Source: Cucumis sativus (Eukaryota > Streptophyta > Magnoliopsida > Cucurbitales > Cucurbitaceae). From it: DNA of 64,000 nt. Position numbers and translations under genes: made by a program. The stretch covers positions 1-64,000 of the forward strand of contig NC_026660.2 in assembly GCF_000004075.3 (NCBI RefSeq), read 5' to 3'. Positions 1 through 11,600 of this stretch are shown here, piece by piece; position 1 is the stretch's first letter, and each line of letters starts with the position of its first letter. The notes beneath the pieces were generated by a model. That model was given only the letters and a program-made list of their open reading frames with translations. It searched no databases and was not told the DNA's origin.

Positions 1-5
1 AAAAA

Positions 6-386
6 TTAAAACTGAGTCTGGGCATCTCCGAGCGGTTTTGTGGAAAAAGCTTAATATTACTCAAAGTGAGGCCGCCTAGTAGTTATCTGTGAATTTTCGG
101 GACGCTTTTGACATGGTTAAAAATCGGCCGATTTTTTGTATGGGAAAGCCTTGGCCGTTTTTGGCGCAACCGTTGTGCACCCCGAACGAGCCCCACCCGA
201 ACCCTAGGCGCTGGGCTTTTTTTCTGTGTCGTACAGGGTGCAATATAGATGGGTTTCCACACCTATCCGCGGGCTATCATCGGTCTAAATAGGTTGCACA
301 AGATCAAAGAAACACAACTAAACCATTGGAAGAAAAGTATTGGGACGAAAATAAAAACTGAGTCTGGCCATCTCCGAGCCGTTTTG
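6..386. repeat. Pair of 35-bp direct repeats 346 bp apart
   Basis: A 35-bp segment at about 6-40 recurs at about 352-386 with two or three mismatches; both share the core ACTGAGTCTGG and CATCTCCGAGC. The second copy abuts the point where recognisable gag homology of the adjacent retroelement stops. The 300 bp between them hold no gene I recognise. They may be ends of an inserted element or part of a dispersed repeat; the left copy lies at the window edge, so the full structure cannot be seen. Confidence 0.5.
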
Positions 387-394
387 GACCCTTT

Positions 395-1260
395 GTTCAT
401 ATAACTTGGTCTTTGCCCACGATTTCAGACGTTCAAGAAAACAGAAAACTTTGTCTTTCTTTGTCATATCGCGTATGTTTAACATCAGCCCCACAAATTG
501 CTTCACATACGCCCAAATGTTGTCGGTGGCTTTAAAGTTCATGTAATTTCCACCAAGCTAGGATTTCAACATTCTTGGGGAAGGACTGCGAGCGGAGTTC
601 TTTCTTTAAAGTGTCCCAAGTGTCTATTGTGCAACACCCTTCTTGAATGTCAATATATTGGGATCTCCACCATAACTTGGCATCCTCAAACACATGCATA
701 GTTGCCAATGTCACTTTGGCTTCTTCTGTGACTGCGCTTGTGACCTTGAAGTATTGCTCAAGATTAAAGATAAAGGGTTCAGAAATCTTTATTATGCTCA
801 TCGGGATTGCTCCTCCAACTTGAGCTGGGTTTGCCATCGCTCGAATTGTAAGGTTCACCTTGTGCTTACATCTACGATTTCATTTCTAACGACATCGAGG
901 GCAGCTCGAAAATCCTAACATGTCGTTTATCATTTCCATAATCGTCTTCTGAAAGCTATCAAGCACAACCACACATTCTTCTATATGGGCAACGAAGGCC
1001 GTCGAACTGTCTCCACGCACATAGCTTCCAGTTCTTACAACTTTTGTCTATAGAGTGTCAACTCTTGTAAACAACTCTTGAATGGCTATCCTGGTTTCCG
1101 CATTAATAGCATCAGCTTTCTCATTTCTTCAAGATGGGTTTCCAAGAAGCGGATGGAGTCAGGAACTTCCACTAGGTAGAGCATCTACTCTTCAAGCTCT
1201 ACCAATCGGTCTACATGGGCCAATAAGCCATGTTTACTTAGGTAGAGCATCTGTTTAGTT
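395..1260 (-). pseudogene. Ty3/gypsy retrotransposon gag, broken
   Basis: On the minus strand this reads as a plant Ty3/gypsy Gag in several frames. From N to C terminus: a segment at about 1250-1100 containing VDRLVELEE, a segment at about 1010-900 containing RGDSSTAFVAHIEE, the core at 858-532 with FNLEQYFKV, DAKLWWRSQY and TWDTLKKELRSQ, and a tail at about 542-395 with YVKQFVGLMLNIRDM. Internal stops and frameshifts separate the pieces, so it is dead. In the family Gag forms the virus-like particle. It lies directly downstream of a primer-binding site and LTR. No protease, reverse transcriptase or integrase follows inside the window; homology stops near 395, at a short repeat. Confidence 0.8.
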
Positions 1261-1300
1261 GTGGACATGTGCACGTCTTAACTGTCAATTAGCCAACTTA

Positions 1301-1313
1301 GGCTCTGATACCA
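1301..1313 (-). other. Primer-binding site for initiator Met tRNA
   Basis: The minus strand reads TGGTATCAGAGCC, the usual plant retrotransposon primer-binding site complementary to the 3' end of initiator methionine tRNA. It begins two bases after the inferred LTR end and precedes gag, as expected of a functional layout. Confidence 0.85.
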
Positions 1314-1315
1314 CT

Positions 1316-1774
1316 TGTCACAATCGCAATCTTTCAAACACGGGACAGACGATTGTGGGGCACTTGTTCTGCTCATCAACAAGTCAACCGTGTAAAATAC
1401 AAAAATTGCAAAGAAACTTATGGTATGATGTAGCCTCTCTTCACGTTCTTGAGAAAAAAATTTTATAGAACGTGAGAGAAAGAAAGTCATTGAAAACATC
1501 ATTAGAGAAAGCATGAAAACTGCCAATTGCAAAGAGTACGACAAGACTTGGTCGGGGATTCAACTACTTGGTCTCTCTTGTAGTACATTTTAGACTTTTT
1601 TAGCTTTGACAGACTTGCATATGAAAATGAGTGAAATGTCACACCTTAGGTCTATGACATGAAAAGGAAAGCAATAGACTAAACTAAGTATAAGACATAA
1701 AGACAAGGTGATTTGGGGGTATTTAGGCATGTGCCCATACGCAAACAACGCCCTGAATAAGCATGCTCGTTACG
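1316..1774 (-). repeat. LTR of the Ty3/gypsy element
   Basis: On the minus strand this about 459-bp segment starts just after a purine-rich tract (AAGTGGGGGAGAA, about 1775-1788) and ends in GTGACA two bases before the primer-binding site. The start reads CGTAACGAG, consistent with an original TG terminus mutated to CG. Its boundaries come from the flanking polypurine tract and primer-binding site, not from comparing two LTR copies, because only one copy is in view. Confidence 0.6.
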
Positions 1775-1789
1775 TTCTCCCCCACTTAA

Positions 1790-2000
1790 ATAGTTGGTGT
1801 TCCTGTACACTGTCAAAACTCGAACTCTTCGATCTTCTACGTATAGGCTTCAAGATCTTTAACACGTTCTCAACTGGTTTCTTCCACAGGAAGGTTCTTC
1901 CACTTTACCAGGTATTCAGGGCCATGAGCACGGCTTGAGCGCAACCATGTTGCTCGGCTGTGCCTTGACCGTGTTGTGCACCCTCAATATGATCGAAATA
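1790..2000 (-). pseudogene. Chromodomain tail of a gypsy pol, broken
   Basis: Minus-strand translation with frame changes gives fragments resembling the C-terminal chromodomain of plant chromoviruses (about 1930-1850: a relative of EYLVKWKNLP, then WERVEDLK-like residues, then an EFE/RQS-like tail near 1810). It is followed at once by the polypurine tract and LTR, as at the 3' end of pol. Only this remnant of pol is present. Chromodomains of this class guide integration to chromatin; this copy cannot be functional. Confidence 0.55.
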
Positions 2001-2019
2001 ACCTCCCCTTACCTGAACA

Positions 2020-2480
2020 ATGCACTTTTAACCAGCCCTTTCACGACGTGATGCTCGACTACCTTAAGCTTGCCCAGAAATTGTGAGAATTCCATAAACT
2101 TCATTCAACTTTCAATGCTTATAACTTTTAATCCAACCATCAAAATGGAAAAGTTCTTTTTACAAATTTTCTTAAAATTGTTTTAACTTGCTTACCTCAA
2201 AATTTCAACTTTAAATTTCAAGAAATGCTTCTTGTAGCCTTATGGAATACAAGATTACTAAAAAACCCTCTATAACTGACTTTATAAGCTTTTACAGTAA
2301 ACCCACCCTACTAGGTGAAAGAAGGCCAAGCCTAAATAAATCAAAAAAACTTTAAGGCTATGCAGAGGAGCCGACGACCAGTATAGGAGAGTCTTTTAGT
2401 ACACATGAAAAACAAAGGATTATAGGGCAAAATTTAAATCTAGCTTAAGACACACATGAAAAACAAGAACATAATCGATC
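2020..2480. other. Non-coding stretch, no recognisable gene
   Basis: AT-rich sequence between the retroelement fragment and the CACTA end. I see short runs such as TAGGGCAAAATTTAAA repeated near 2426 and 2515, both next to ACACATGAAAAACAA-like sequence, which suggests old internal duplication. No coding signal is seen. Confidence 0.4.
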
Positions 2481-2579
2481 TTAGGACACAAAGAGTTCTA
2501 GGGAACAAAGACTTTAGGGCAAAATTTAAAGGTAGGGCATTGGCACTGTAGGACAGGGGTGGCACCGGGGCAGACAACA

Positions 2580-2925
2580 AGGACGACAATGGCGTGGTTC
2601 TCTTCAAACTTCACTTTTCCCTTCTTCGCAGATCTGTGAAATATAAATCGAGGAGGGAATTTAAACGCAAACTCTCGATGCAACTCGATGCATCGGGAAT
2701 TCCCCTTAACTATCGACACTTTATTAGCGGCTTCGGTAGTTACTCTACAACTCTCGACACTTTTTTACTGTCGTCGAGAGTTAGCCTCTATCTCTAGATG
2801 CCTCACAACACAACATCGGGAGATGGTAAATAACACCTGACGTAGATGTTAGGCGTCGAGAGATACTATATCTCATGATGCTCATATTATTATGTTGAGC
2901 GATGCCCTATCTCCCAATAGTGTTA
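2580..2925. mobile_element. Terminal part of a CACTA (En/Spm) transposon
   Basis: The right end reads, on the minus strand, CACTATTGGGAGATAGGGC (2922-2904), a typical CACTA terminus, followed on the plus strand by TTA (2923-2925), the size of the 3-bp target duplication of the superfamily. Inside lie many subterminal motifs in both orientations around CTCTCGAC / GTCGAGAG (near 2669, 2749, 2775, 2855), the usual transposase-binding array. No transposase is present and I found no matching left terminus, so the other end is lost or lies beyond the window, perhaps with the gypsy fragment nested inside. Confidence 0.6.
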
Positions 2926-5654
2926 AATTGCGTTCATCAGGCAAGTTTATGAAGTTATTGTGGTTGGTTTGTCATGATTTTGTTCCAATTTTCCTGGGAA
3001 ACAAAGAGCTGTTACTCTTGATTTTTTTCGAGTATTTCTCAGTCTAAGAGTAATTTATGATTAAGCACATGATTCCGTTGGTAACATGCAAGATACAATC
3101 TGACTGGAAAATCAAATACCATTATGTATTTGTCAGATCATGCAAGGCAATTATACAAGTAGATAATTATTCCTATAGTAGCAATCAACAATAAAATTAT
3201 TTTTAAAACTTATTTAAGTGTTCTAATTACCTTGTTATCCTAATTTCCATCTTCTGTCGCCTCGCGGATGTGCTGAAATTTGTTGTCAAAATCTGTTTGA
3301 ATGATGAACTTCATGCATACAACTGTTAAACAAAATCAAATACTGAATAATAACTGTCTCTCCACAATGTTAAGTTTCTTGTTTTTTTTCGTTTTCAATA
3401 ATGTGACCAATTTTAGACTTTGATTTTTTTTCCAATGAGAAGTAAATGAATGAAGGAAAAATATAACAAAAAAAAAAAAATTACTTTTACTACCATTTTC
3501 TTGTGCTTTTTAGTTTACGGGGATAGATATTTGTTGGTGTTCCTTTTGAAAAAAGTTGGGACACAACTTTACATGGACAATCAAGTCACTTTTTTCTTAA
3601 ATTTTGTCATTTGTAGCTAAAAGAATAAAACTGATGAATTACATATCAGTAGTATAAAGTTCTAATATAAGCTTGATAATTTTTTTCCCTTTAATTTTTA
3701 CTCTATTTATAAACTTTGTGAGGTTACAAGTTGCAATATGTTTTCTAATACCATATTATAAATAATTTGCATAGTTGGTTGTGTTTGGAAATTGTATCTT
3801 CTTCCATCGCCATTGATCTATCGTTGCCTTCTTTTCTTTTTTGATAAATTTTAACACGTATCAGGTTGCTGTGACTTTTATTGTAGGATCTGGGTAATGT
3901 TTACAATTTCAAGAATTAGAACTTTTCATTTATGTTGTTTATCAAACCTTCTACACACCTCTACAATTATACGATATTTGGGTGAATACATTGTTCAAGG
4001 CCATATACCATCCACGAATCCCCACCAATGACACGGTACTATCTACTTTTAGCATAAATCTCCATCGTTTTGTGTTCTATCTTACCCAAAGTGTCTCAAT
4101 CAATAAAAGCAGTTGCTGTAATTTATATTTCTACAATTTTTTATTATCTAACTAATACGATAATTAACAATAAATTTTTAAAAATTTAGATGGAATTCCC
4201 TAATTAAGATTGATATAAAAGCTAAGGAGAATTTGATGTATTTGATTCTGTAGCCATTGTGTTATGTTGTATGTAAGTTGGCCGATGTCATTTGGTTTTA
4301 AATTGGCCTGACCAATTCTGCCCACTGCATTAGCAAACGACATTGAGGATTACCTAATTACCACTATTATGACACATTCCATTTGCACAATTTGCACTAT
4401 ATCACTCTCATATTTAGTGTATCTTTTAAAATAAGTATAATACGGCGTTAACGGGCGTTTAGTAAATATATATTAAATTATTATATTTTGGCTACAAATA
4501 ATTAACGTCGTGTTTGGAGCAACTCGTCAGATCAAAATGCCGTTCAAACAAAAGCAAACTTTCTATAAGACAAGTGTGAACAAAAGTCAATGCCATGTGT
4601 GTATTTAGTATAGTCTAAACACATAAGGCATGTATTTAGTATAGTCTATTAATAAGAGAATGTTGACATACATACCATACCAAAATCCAATTTCAAAAGT
4701 AGTCCAATTGCTTAAGTTTACTGATGACTAAAATCATTCTAGTCCTAAAAAATCATAGTAGAAATTAAATATAAATTACAAAATATTAAATTTCATAGTA
4801 TGTTTTGAGAACAAACTATTGTATCATAAGTAAGAAAGTAAATACAAGGCTTGTAATGCAAATATTTTTTAGCTCAAGTTAGGAGTCACATGTTTAGAAT
4901 CTTGATTTGTTTAACGTGAAGTTGTTAGTTACAAGGTTAGAAATCATGATTGTTTTCAACCTTTTTTTTCATAATGTATGATACAAGTAGTAGATACAAA
5001 TATCGAAATGTGTAACGATGGTTGATAAAAAATAATTAGTCACAACTTAAACATTATTTTTATAAACAGGAACAAAAATACATTTGACAAGTTATTGAAA
5101 AACAATTACATATGTATCAGATGATTATGGTTAAGTTACAAATTCATATAAATGATCACAGTGGTTGGTTAGTTATACCATTGTATTTATTTCTTATTTT
5201 TACCCTTTGAACATTCCAACTTATTTTCTCACAACATTAATGAAAGGACGTTAAAATTCATTAGTTTTTACTTATAAGCTATAAAGTGCAATTTTCATGT
5301 GATTTCCGTAAGAAGAAAAAGAAAAATAGAGGACGAGGAAAACTGTTTAGGTGGGCGCAGTGTCGCACCAAAGAAGAAGAGAACCCATTTCGATTGATTA
5401 ATCAATAATCTCGTCTTCACCTTCCTACCCTTTTCTTCACAACTAAGTCTCCCTTATACCTTCGACGAAATTTGCACCTTCATCGCCTCGCCTCGCCTCC
5501 GATTCTCTCTTTCTAGGGTTCTACTTATTCTTCCTCAATTCCTCAATTCCAATCTTCTTCACAATCCGTTCGCATTGAATTCTATTTCCTCTCCCTAGTC
5601 GTGTGCCACTGCTAATCTGCTAGGTCTCAATCAGTTCGATTCCCGACTCGGCAG
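2926..5654. other. Intergenic region upstream of UPL6
   Basis: AT-rich sequence without a convincing open reading frame. A 20-bp motif containing GTATTTAGTATAGTCTA occurs twice, 31 bp apart (about 4601 and 4632). The last 250-300 bp, C/T-rich with many TTC runs from about 5400, look like the promoter and 5' untranslated region of the next gene. No clear TATA box was assigned. Confidence 0.4.
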
Positions 5655-8600
5655 ATGTTCTTCACGGGCGATTCATCTACTCGCAAGCGAGTTGATTTAG
5701 GTGGACGGAGTTCTAAGGAACGAGATAGGCAGAAGCTTCTTGAGCAGACTAGATTGGAGCGGAACCGCCGATTGTCATTGAGACAGCAGAATTTTGCTGC
5801 TCTCAAAATTCAGGTTCTATTTTATTTTTATATTGTGTTAACTTCAAGTGGAAGCTGAGTATTGATCATGATACGAGTTGCCGAGTTTCGCAGAGTCTGT
5901 TTTGTTAATTGACGAACTTCATCTCTGATTCGTCCATGAGTTTTTGTTACATTCGACGTGCGGAATTTTATAATGGTAGATAGGGGTGTGGTTTGCCACG
6001 CCTGTTTTGCCTGTGTCGTCTCATGTCCTAGGATGGCGTATAATGAAGAGACGGTGAATCGGGTTTGGTCTTTGTAGTAACGAAATAATGATGTTCAGTT
6101 ACTCTTTCCAGCTCCCCACCATTCATTTTAGGAGGAAATAGAATGTGCAACTCTTTTCCTTTAATATACTATGGGAATTTAACCAACTTGTCTCTTTAAG
6201 CAAAGGTCTTACGGATTAAGTATCAGTAGGAAGGGATTTGATCCAGACTGACGTTAGATTAAGAAGGGACAACTACTTCCCAGCTAGACTCAATTCTATA
6301 TCAAGTTAAAACCAATCAAAGGCTCCATCTTATACTTGGTTTTGGTTTTGCCATATTTTATATCTTAGAATTCTAAGTTGGAGATATATGGATATCCATG
6401 AAGGAAAGGACCATATAAAACGTTTTTTAAATTTGAAATGTATCAAGACCACAGATCTTTGTTACGGTAGAGTCTGGCACGTTTGGGATATCCTTGCTTT
6501 TCTCAGTCCTGATATTTACCTATTGTTTTCAAAGCTGATAAGAGAATCTCCGGCTTTCATCAATATTCATGAAGTGCAAAACACGTACTTCTTCGAACAG
6601 GATTCTGTTCTTTCTTCCCCTCCTTCCCTCCTCTTGAAGCAGGATTATTTCATTTCATATTTTATATTCTACTGATTATTTATTCACTATAGACCCTTGA
6701 AAGTAGCTCTAGTCGTATGGATTTTAATTTACTAAATAGATAGGTTTGCGGGGCTTTCATCATGTCAATTCACCTGTTTATCTGCTAATCTTTATTGACT
6801 AGTTTATTTCTACAGAAATGCTTCAGAGGGAGAAAGGCCTCTGAAGCTGCACGTTTTAGCGTGCGAGAGCAATTTCACGATACTTATGGAAAACATTGTG
6901 AGAAAGTTGACAGGTAGAACTTAAGATCTTTATATGGTTATTCTTTGAATGTAACAGTCCTTTTCCTTTCCTTGCTGCCTTCCATTTCAATCGAGTTCCT
7001 CTAGTTTTCTTGACGTTATTTGTTCAGTTAATAATAACAATTGTAGATACCAATTTTTAATCTGATCATTGATATATACATATTTTTAATCTCGAATTGT
7101 CACTTCAACTCAGGCATTGTTTTGGTCCTGATTCAGAGTTTTTCCACCAGCTACTCTTTTTCTACAATGCAAAACACATCGATGATTTTATGGTTCTTGT
7201 AGAGGCTTGTCGGTTACTTCGGAAATTTGTGCAAGAAAATGGTAATTATACACATATTTCCTTCTATGAAAACCAAGTCAATTATCTGTTGTTTTTTATT
7301 GACCATTTTTACCTTCAGAAACTTCTTACCTTTGCAGCATATTCATTATTTTGCACCATAATTCCTTTTGTTTTAATATGTTTTATTTTCTTGAAGTTGG
7401 AGAAAACTAATTCTAGCCATATAACTGTTATTTGGTGGTTGCTAGTTGACAACTTTCCTTGTCATATGAATTTTAGGATCACTCATTTTTGCTTATGGTA
7501 ACATTTGAACACATTAGTAGGTGGTACTCAAGCTTATTATGAGGATTTTCCTTTGGGAAATTATTATAAAAGCGACAAATGAAAATATTGATTGGTTTCT
7601 GAACCATTGTAGTGCCCTTGTTTGTTATTTGCCCTTATGTTGCTTTATACTTGGTTTTTTAATTGATAACGTCATCTTAAAGTGTTTCTAATTGATAGCA
7701 CATATCTCTTAGTGTTAGTACTTTCTAACCTTTCTCTCTCTTACATATATAGGGGATATGTTGAGCATTTTCGCTGGCAAGGATTATTTACTTAACAAGG
7801 CCTTAGTGGATTACAGAGTTAAGAAATTTGCATATGCTTGCATCCAGACTGTACATCATAATAGGTAATTAGTTTTTTCCATTTCAACATTCCTTATTAA
7901 AAACTTATCCTTTTTAACGTTTCAAATGGAAAAACAGATGTTTGATCTGTCATTGTCGATTTTGTTGGCTTTCTATGCTATGATCCTCTAATTGTATATG
8001 ATATATTTCTTTTGTTGACAAGTGATATATTTCTTAGATTTTTTTCAGATATATATAATTGACATAAAGGTTTTTTCACCTTCAGCTAACGAATTCAAAT
8101 TAATCTTATTTATATATACGATAAGTTGTTGCCTTTATTTTTCCTCCGAATTATTCTTACATGATGTTGTTTTGGATAGAAACCAATTGAGGAATCAACT
8201 TTTGGCTGCACCTGTGAACTCTAACACACCTGCGACTCTATTGTTAGACACAATTGTTTTCTTATTACAACCTGAACTCCCATGGGTTTGTAAAATTGTT
8301 GGCTACTTCCTGGAAAGAAATGCATATGCGTTGATTAGGGATATCACTTTGACCGGGAAGGTATAAATGTACTTCCTTTTTCTTCTACTTGCAAGTGGTT
8401 TTTTTACAGTTATTCTGTTTTGCCATGGATTATCCTCTGCAGGTGTTTTCAGAGAACTAATTCACACTCAAACTATTGCAGGAAAGTGCAGATTCACATC
8501 CCAAGAGTTCATTGGCTTCTCTAGAACATCTGCTGTCTCTTTTGAGTTCTCATGTTGGTGAGAAGCCATGTTGTTGCCCACGTGTTGATCCCAATTGGAG

Positions 8601-11600
8601 TTTCTCCTCCCAAATTCTTACTCTTCCTTTACTGTGGCGGACATTCCCATACTTAAAGGAGGTAGGTTTTTTCCTAATTTATGCCAGAAGATATTCCCTT
8701 AGTTGGTGGAGTTCAAATCACTAAGACTTCTTTACTTTCTATGATTATTTGAATCTGGACAAATTTCATCTAAGAAGCACCGACACTTCTAAGATGGCTA
8801 GGTGTCAGTGTTGGACACATGCCTCCGAAATGTGTCCAATGCGCCAGCTGGAGTGTCCATTATTTTATTATTATTTTTAATTCTGGACACGACCAGACAC
8901 GGCTGGGACACTTCTGGGACATGGAACCGGCATATTTCAGAAGAAAAAAATTACTAAAAATAACATTTTAAAAACCTAAATGCCTAGCCTGAAGATAGAC
9001 CATCAACCCCACATTTTAGGCTTATTATTATTGTCTTTGTCCTTTTCTTTTCCTAAAAAACAGGCCTCCTATAGCCAAGATATCGCTCATTTCTCCACGT
9101 CCAAACGGTCACACCCCAACATTCATGTCCAAACCTTCATGCATAAATTCATGAATTCTATGGTGTTTAACTTGTAATTTTGATGTTTTCAAATGAAATG
9201 TTTTGCAGTATGTTTATATGAATGGCATATGTTTAATTTTTTTTTGAATAAAAGAATAATGTACCCGAATGTGTCTTGTCCTAGTTTTTTTAAAAATTGG
9301 CGTGTTGTGTGTTGGTGTTCGTGCTTCCTAGCATTTCATGTAGTTCTTTTATTGGTGGGGGGTCCTTTGGCTCTCTTGCTTCTCATGGTGTCAATGTATT
9401 CTTTTTTTTTGAAATGGAGACAAGCTTCTTTATTGATAATAAACTCAAAGTACAAGAGAGTTATACAGTGAGAGTAATGGACCTAGAAAGGCGAGAGAGA
9501 GAGGATCAGTAGGTGCACCTGGACATCTCAACTAGGTTGACACCCTCTTAGCTCCCTCATCAATATATTCATTAATTTGTTTCTTATGGAAGGAAAAAGA
9601 ATTATGCCAGCAGTACATGTTTGATTGGTATTCGACAACTTCACCTTATTTATTACTCCTACCTTACATATATTAACGGTACATGTTTGATTGGACTTCT
9701 TTGCAGCTTTTAAACTTTTTTCAAGCACACACTTACCTAGATTCCTTTTTTCACTAACCAGTGTACCTTTTTTTTAGGCTTTTGCTAGATGGGGGTTGAT
9801 TGGGCATTACATTCATCAGATGGCATCCTGTGTTCAGCATTATGCAAATGTACTCCCAAAGGATGTAACAGCTGACATTCCTGGGTATGCTTGCCTTCTT
9901 GGAAATTTATTGGAAATTTCCAGAACCGCTCTATCTCAGCCTGACTGCTCATCTGAATTGGTAAATAGCTGACATATATTAGAGTTTTTCTTTACACATT
10001 TCACACCTCTCTCTACCCAATGGACAAAGTTGCATGTGTCATCCTCCACTAGGTTTGTGTACCTTGCTGTTTGGATATAATGGTGTTACGGATGGTCTAA
10101 AAGGTCATGTTTTCTCAAAAATGAGAAACATAATATGCATGTACTTCATTTAAAAAAGAAATTTTTTTTTATAGATTTTTTTTTAAAAGATCTTTTTAAG
10201 TACAACTTGGTGTGGGGGGATTTGAAATATGGACCTCTTGTTCTTGGGAACAGACAGATGCCAGTTAAGTCAAGCTCATGTTGGCAATTCTTTATTGTAG
10301 TGAGAGCAATTACTTAAATCCAGCACACTCTAAGGTTCTGTGGTAATTGAAATTTATTTTTTAGCCCACTTTTTATGTCCTTTGTTGTGGATAGGCAGTA
10401 GATCTTGCTTCTGTTACAACATTCTTGTTGGAACTACTTCCGTCGATGAAATCGCCTCGTAGAGATATAAAAGAGAGTATGTATTCACCATCTTTTTTTT
10501 CTTTTTTGGGTATTAAGTGACAATTGATGAAAATTTTCTAATTCATTATACTTTCTTTCTAAGTGGTAGATGACTTTTTGTATATTTATGCTGTCAATAG
10601 GTGCCGCATTGGGCGATGATGATGTGGTTGTGTCTGATCAAGAAATAGAGTTAGCATTGAATAAAGATGTTGAGAAGCAGATATGTGATGCTATTGATCC
10701 ACGATTTCTCCTGCAGTTGGTATTCCATCTTCTGGTTTTGATGTCATTGAAGGAAACGTTTTAATTAATCAAAACATCTCTAGTTCTTTCAACAATTTGG
10801 AATTGGTTTGTGCTTCCCAGGCAAATGCTTTATTTGGACAGATTTCACGAGTTAGTGGCCCTTATGATGGTCCTGATGATAAAGAGGTCAAAGCTGTTGG
10901 TACAGCCTGTGCTTTTCTGCACGTCACTTTCAATACCCTACCTCTAGAGCAAATTATGACTGTTCTAGCATACAGAACGGAGTTAGTTCCAGTACTCTGG
11001 AGTTTTATTAAAAAGTGCCACGAGAATCAAAAATGGTCATCCTTTTCGGAGAAATTGGCATATTTATCAGGAGATGCACCTGGTTGGCTATTACCTTTGG
11101 CTGTTTTTTGTCCTGTGTACAAGTAAGATTATCTTCTTTATTCCTGTTCATCTACTTTTGAATTTCGCTTTAATTCCTCATCTGATGTTATATAATTATA
11201 TGGTATGTTATAAGATTCGTCATGTCCTGATTACTTCTTTCCTTATCGATCAGGCACATGCTGACAATCATTGACAATGAGGAGTTTTATGAGCAGGAGA
11301 AGCCACTATCGTTAAAGGACATCAGATGCCTGATTGTTATTTTAAGACAGGTGAGCTCTTTAATTCCATCTGTAATTACAGTGCTGCAATACCATGCTGA
11401 GTAGAAACATTTTTAACAGGGTTGTTCAAGTTTTTTACCATTTCTGGACAAACACAGATTCTTTAGATTTTGTTGAAGAAGAATTAGAAGGGTTACTTAG
11501 TTTAGGATAGTTGGATTTGTAATGTTGCCATTTATTGTACTCTCTGCAGGCCCTCTGGCAGCTTTTATGGGTGAGTCCTACAGCTCCTAGTAATTCTGCA

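Noticed and set aside
8022..8366. 114-codon plus ORF as a separate gene
   Set aside because: Its second half is UPL6 exon 5 and its first half is intron read through in frame.
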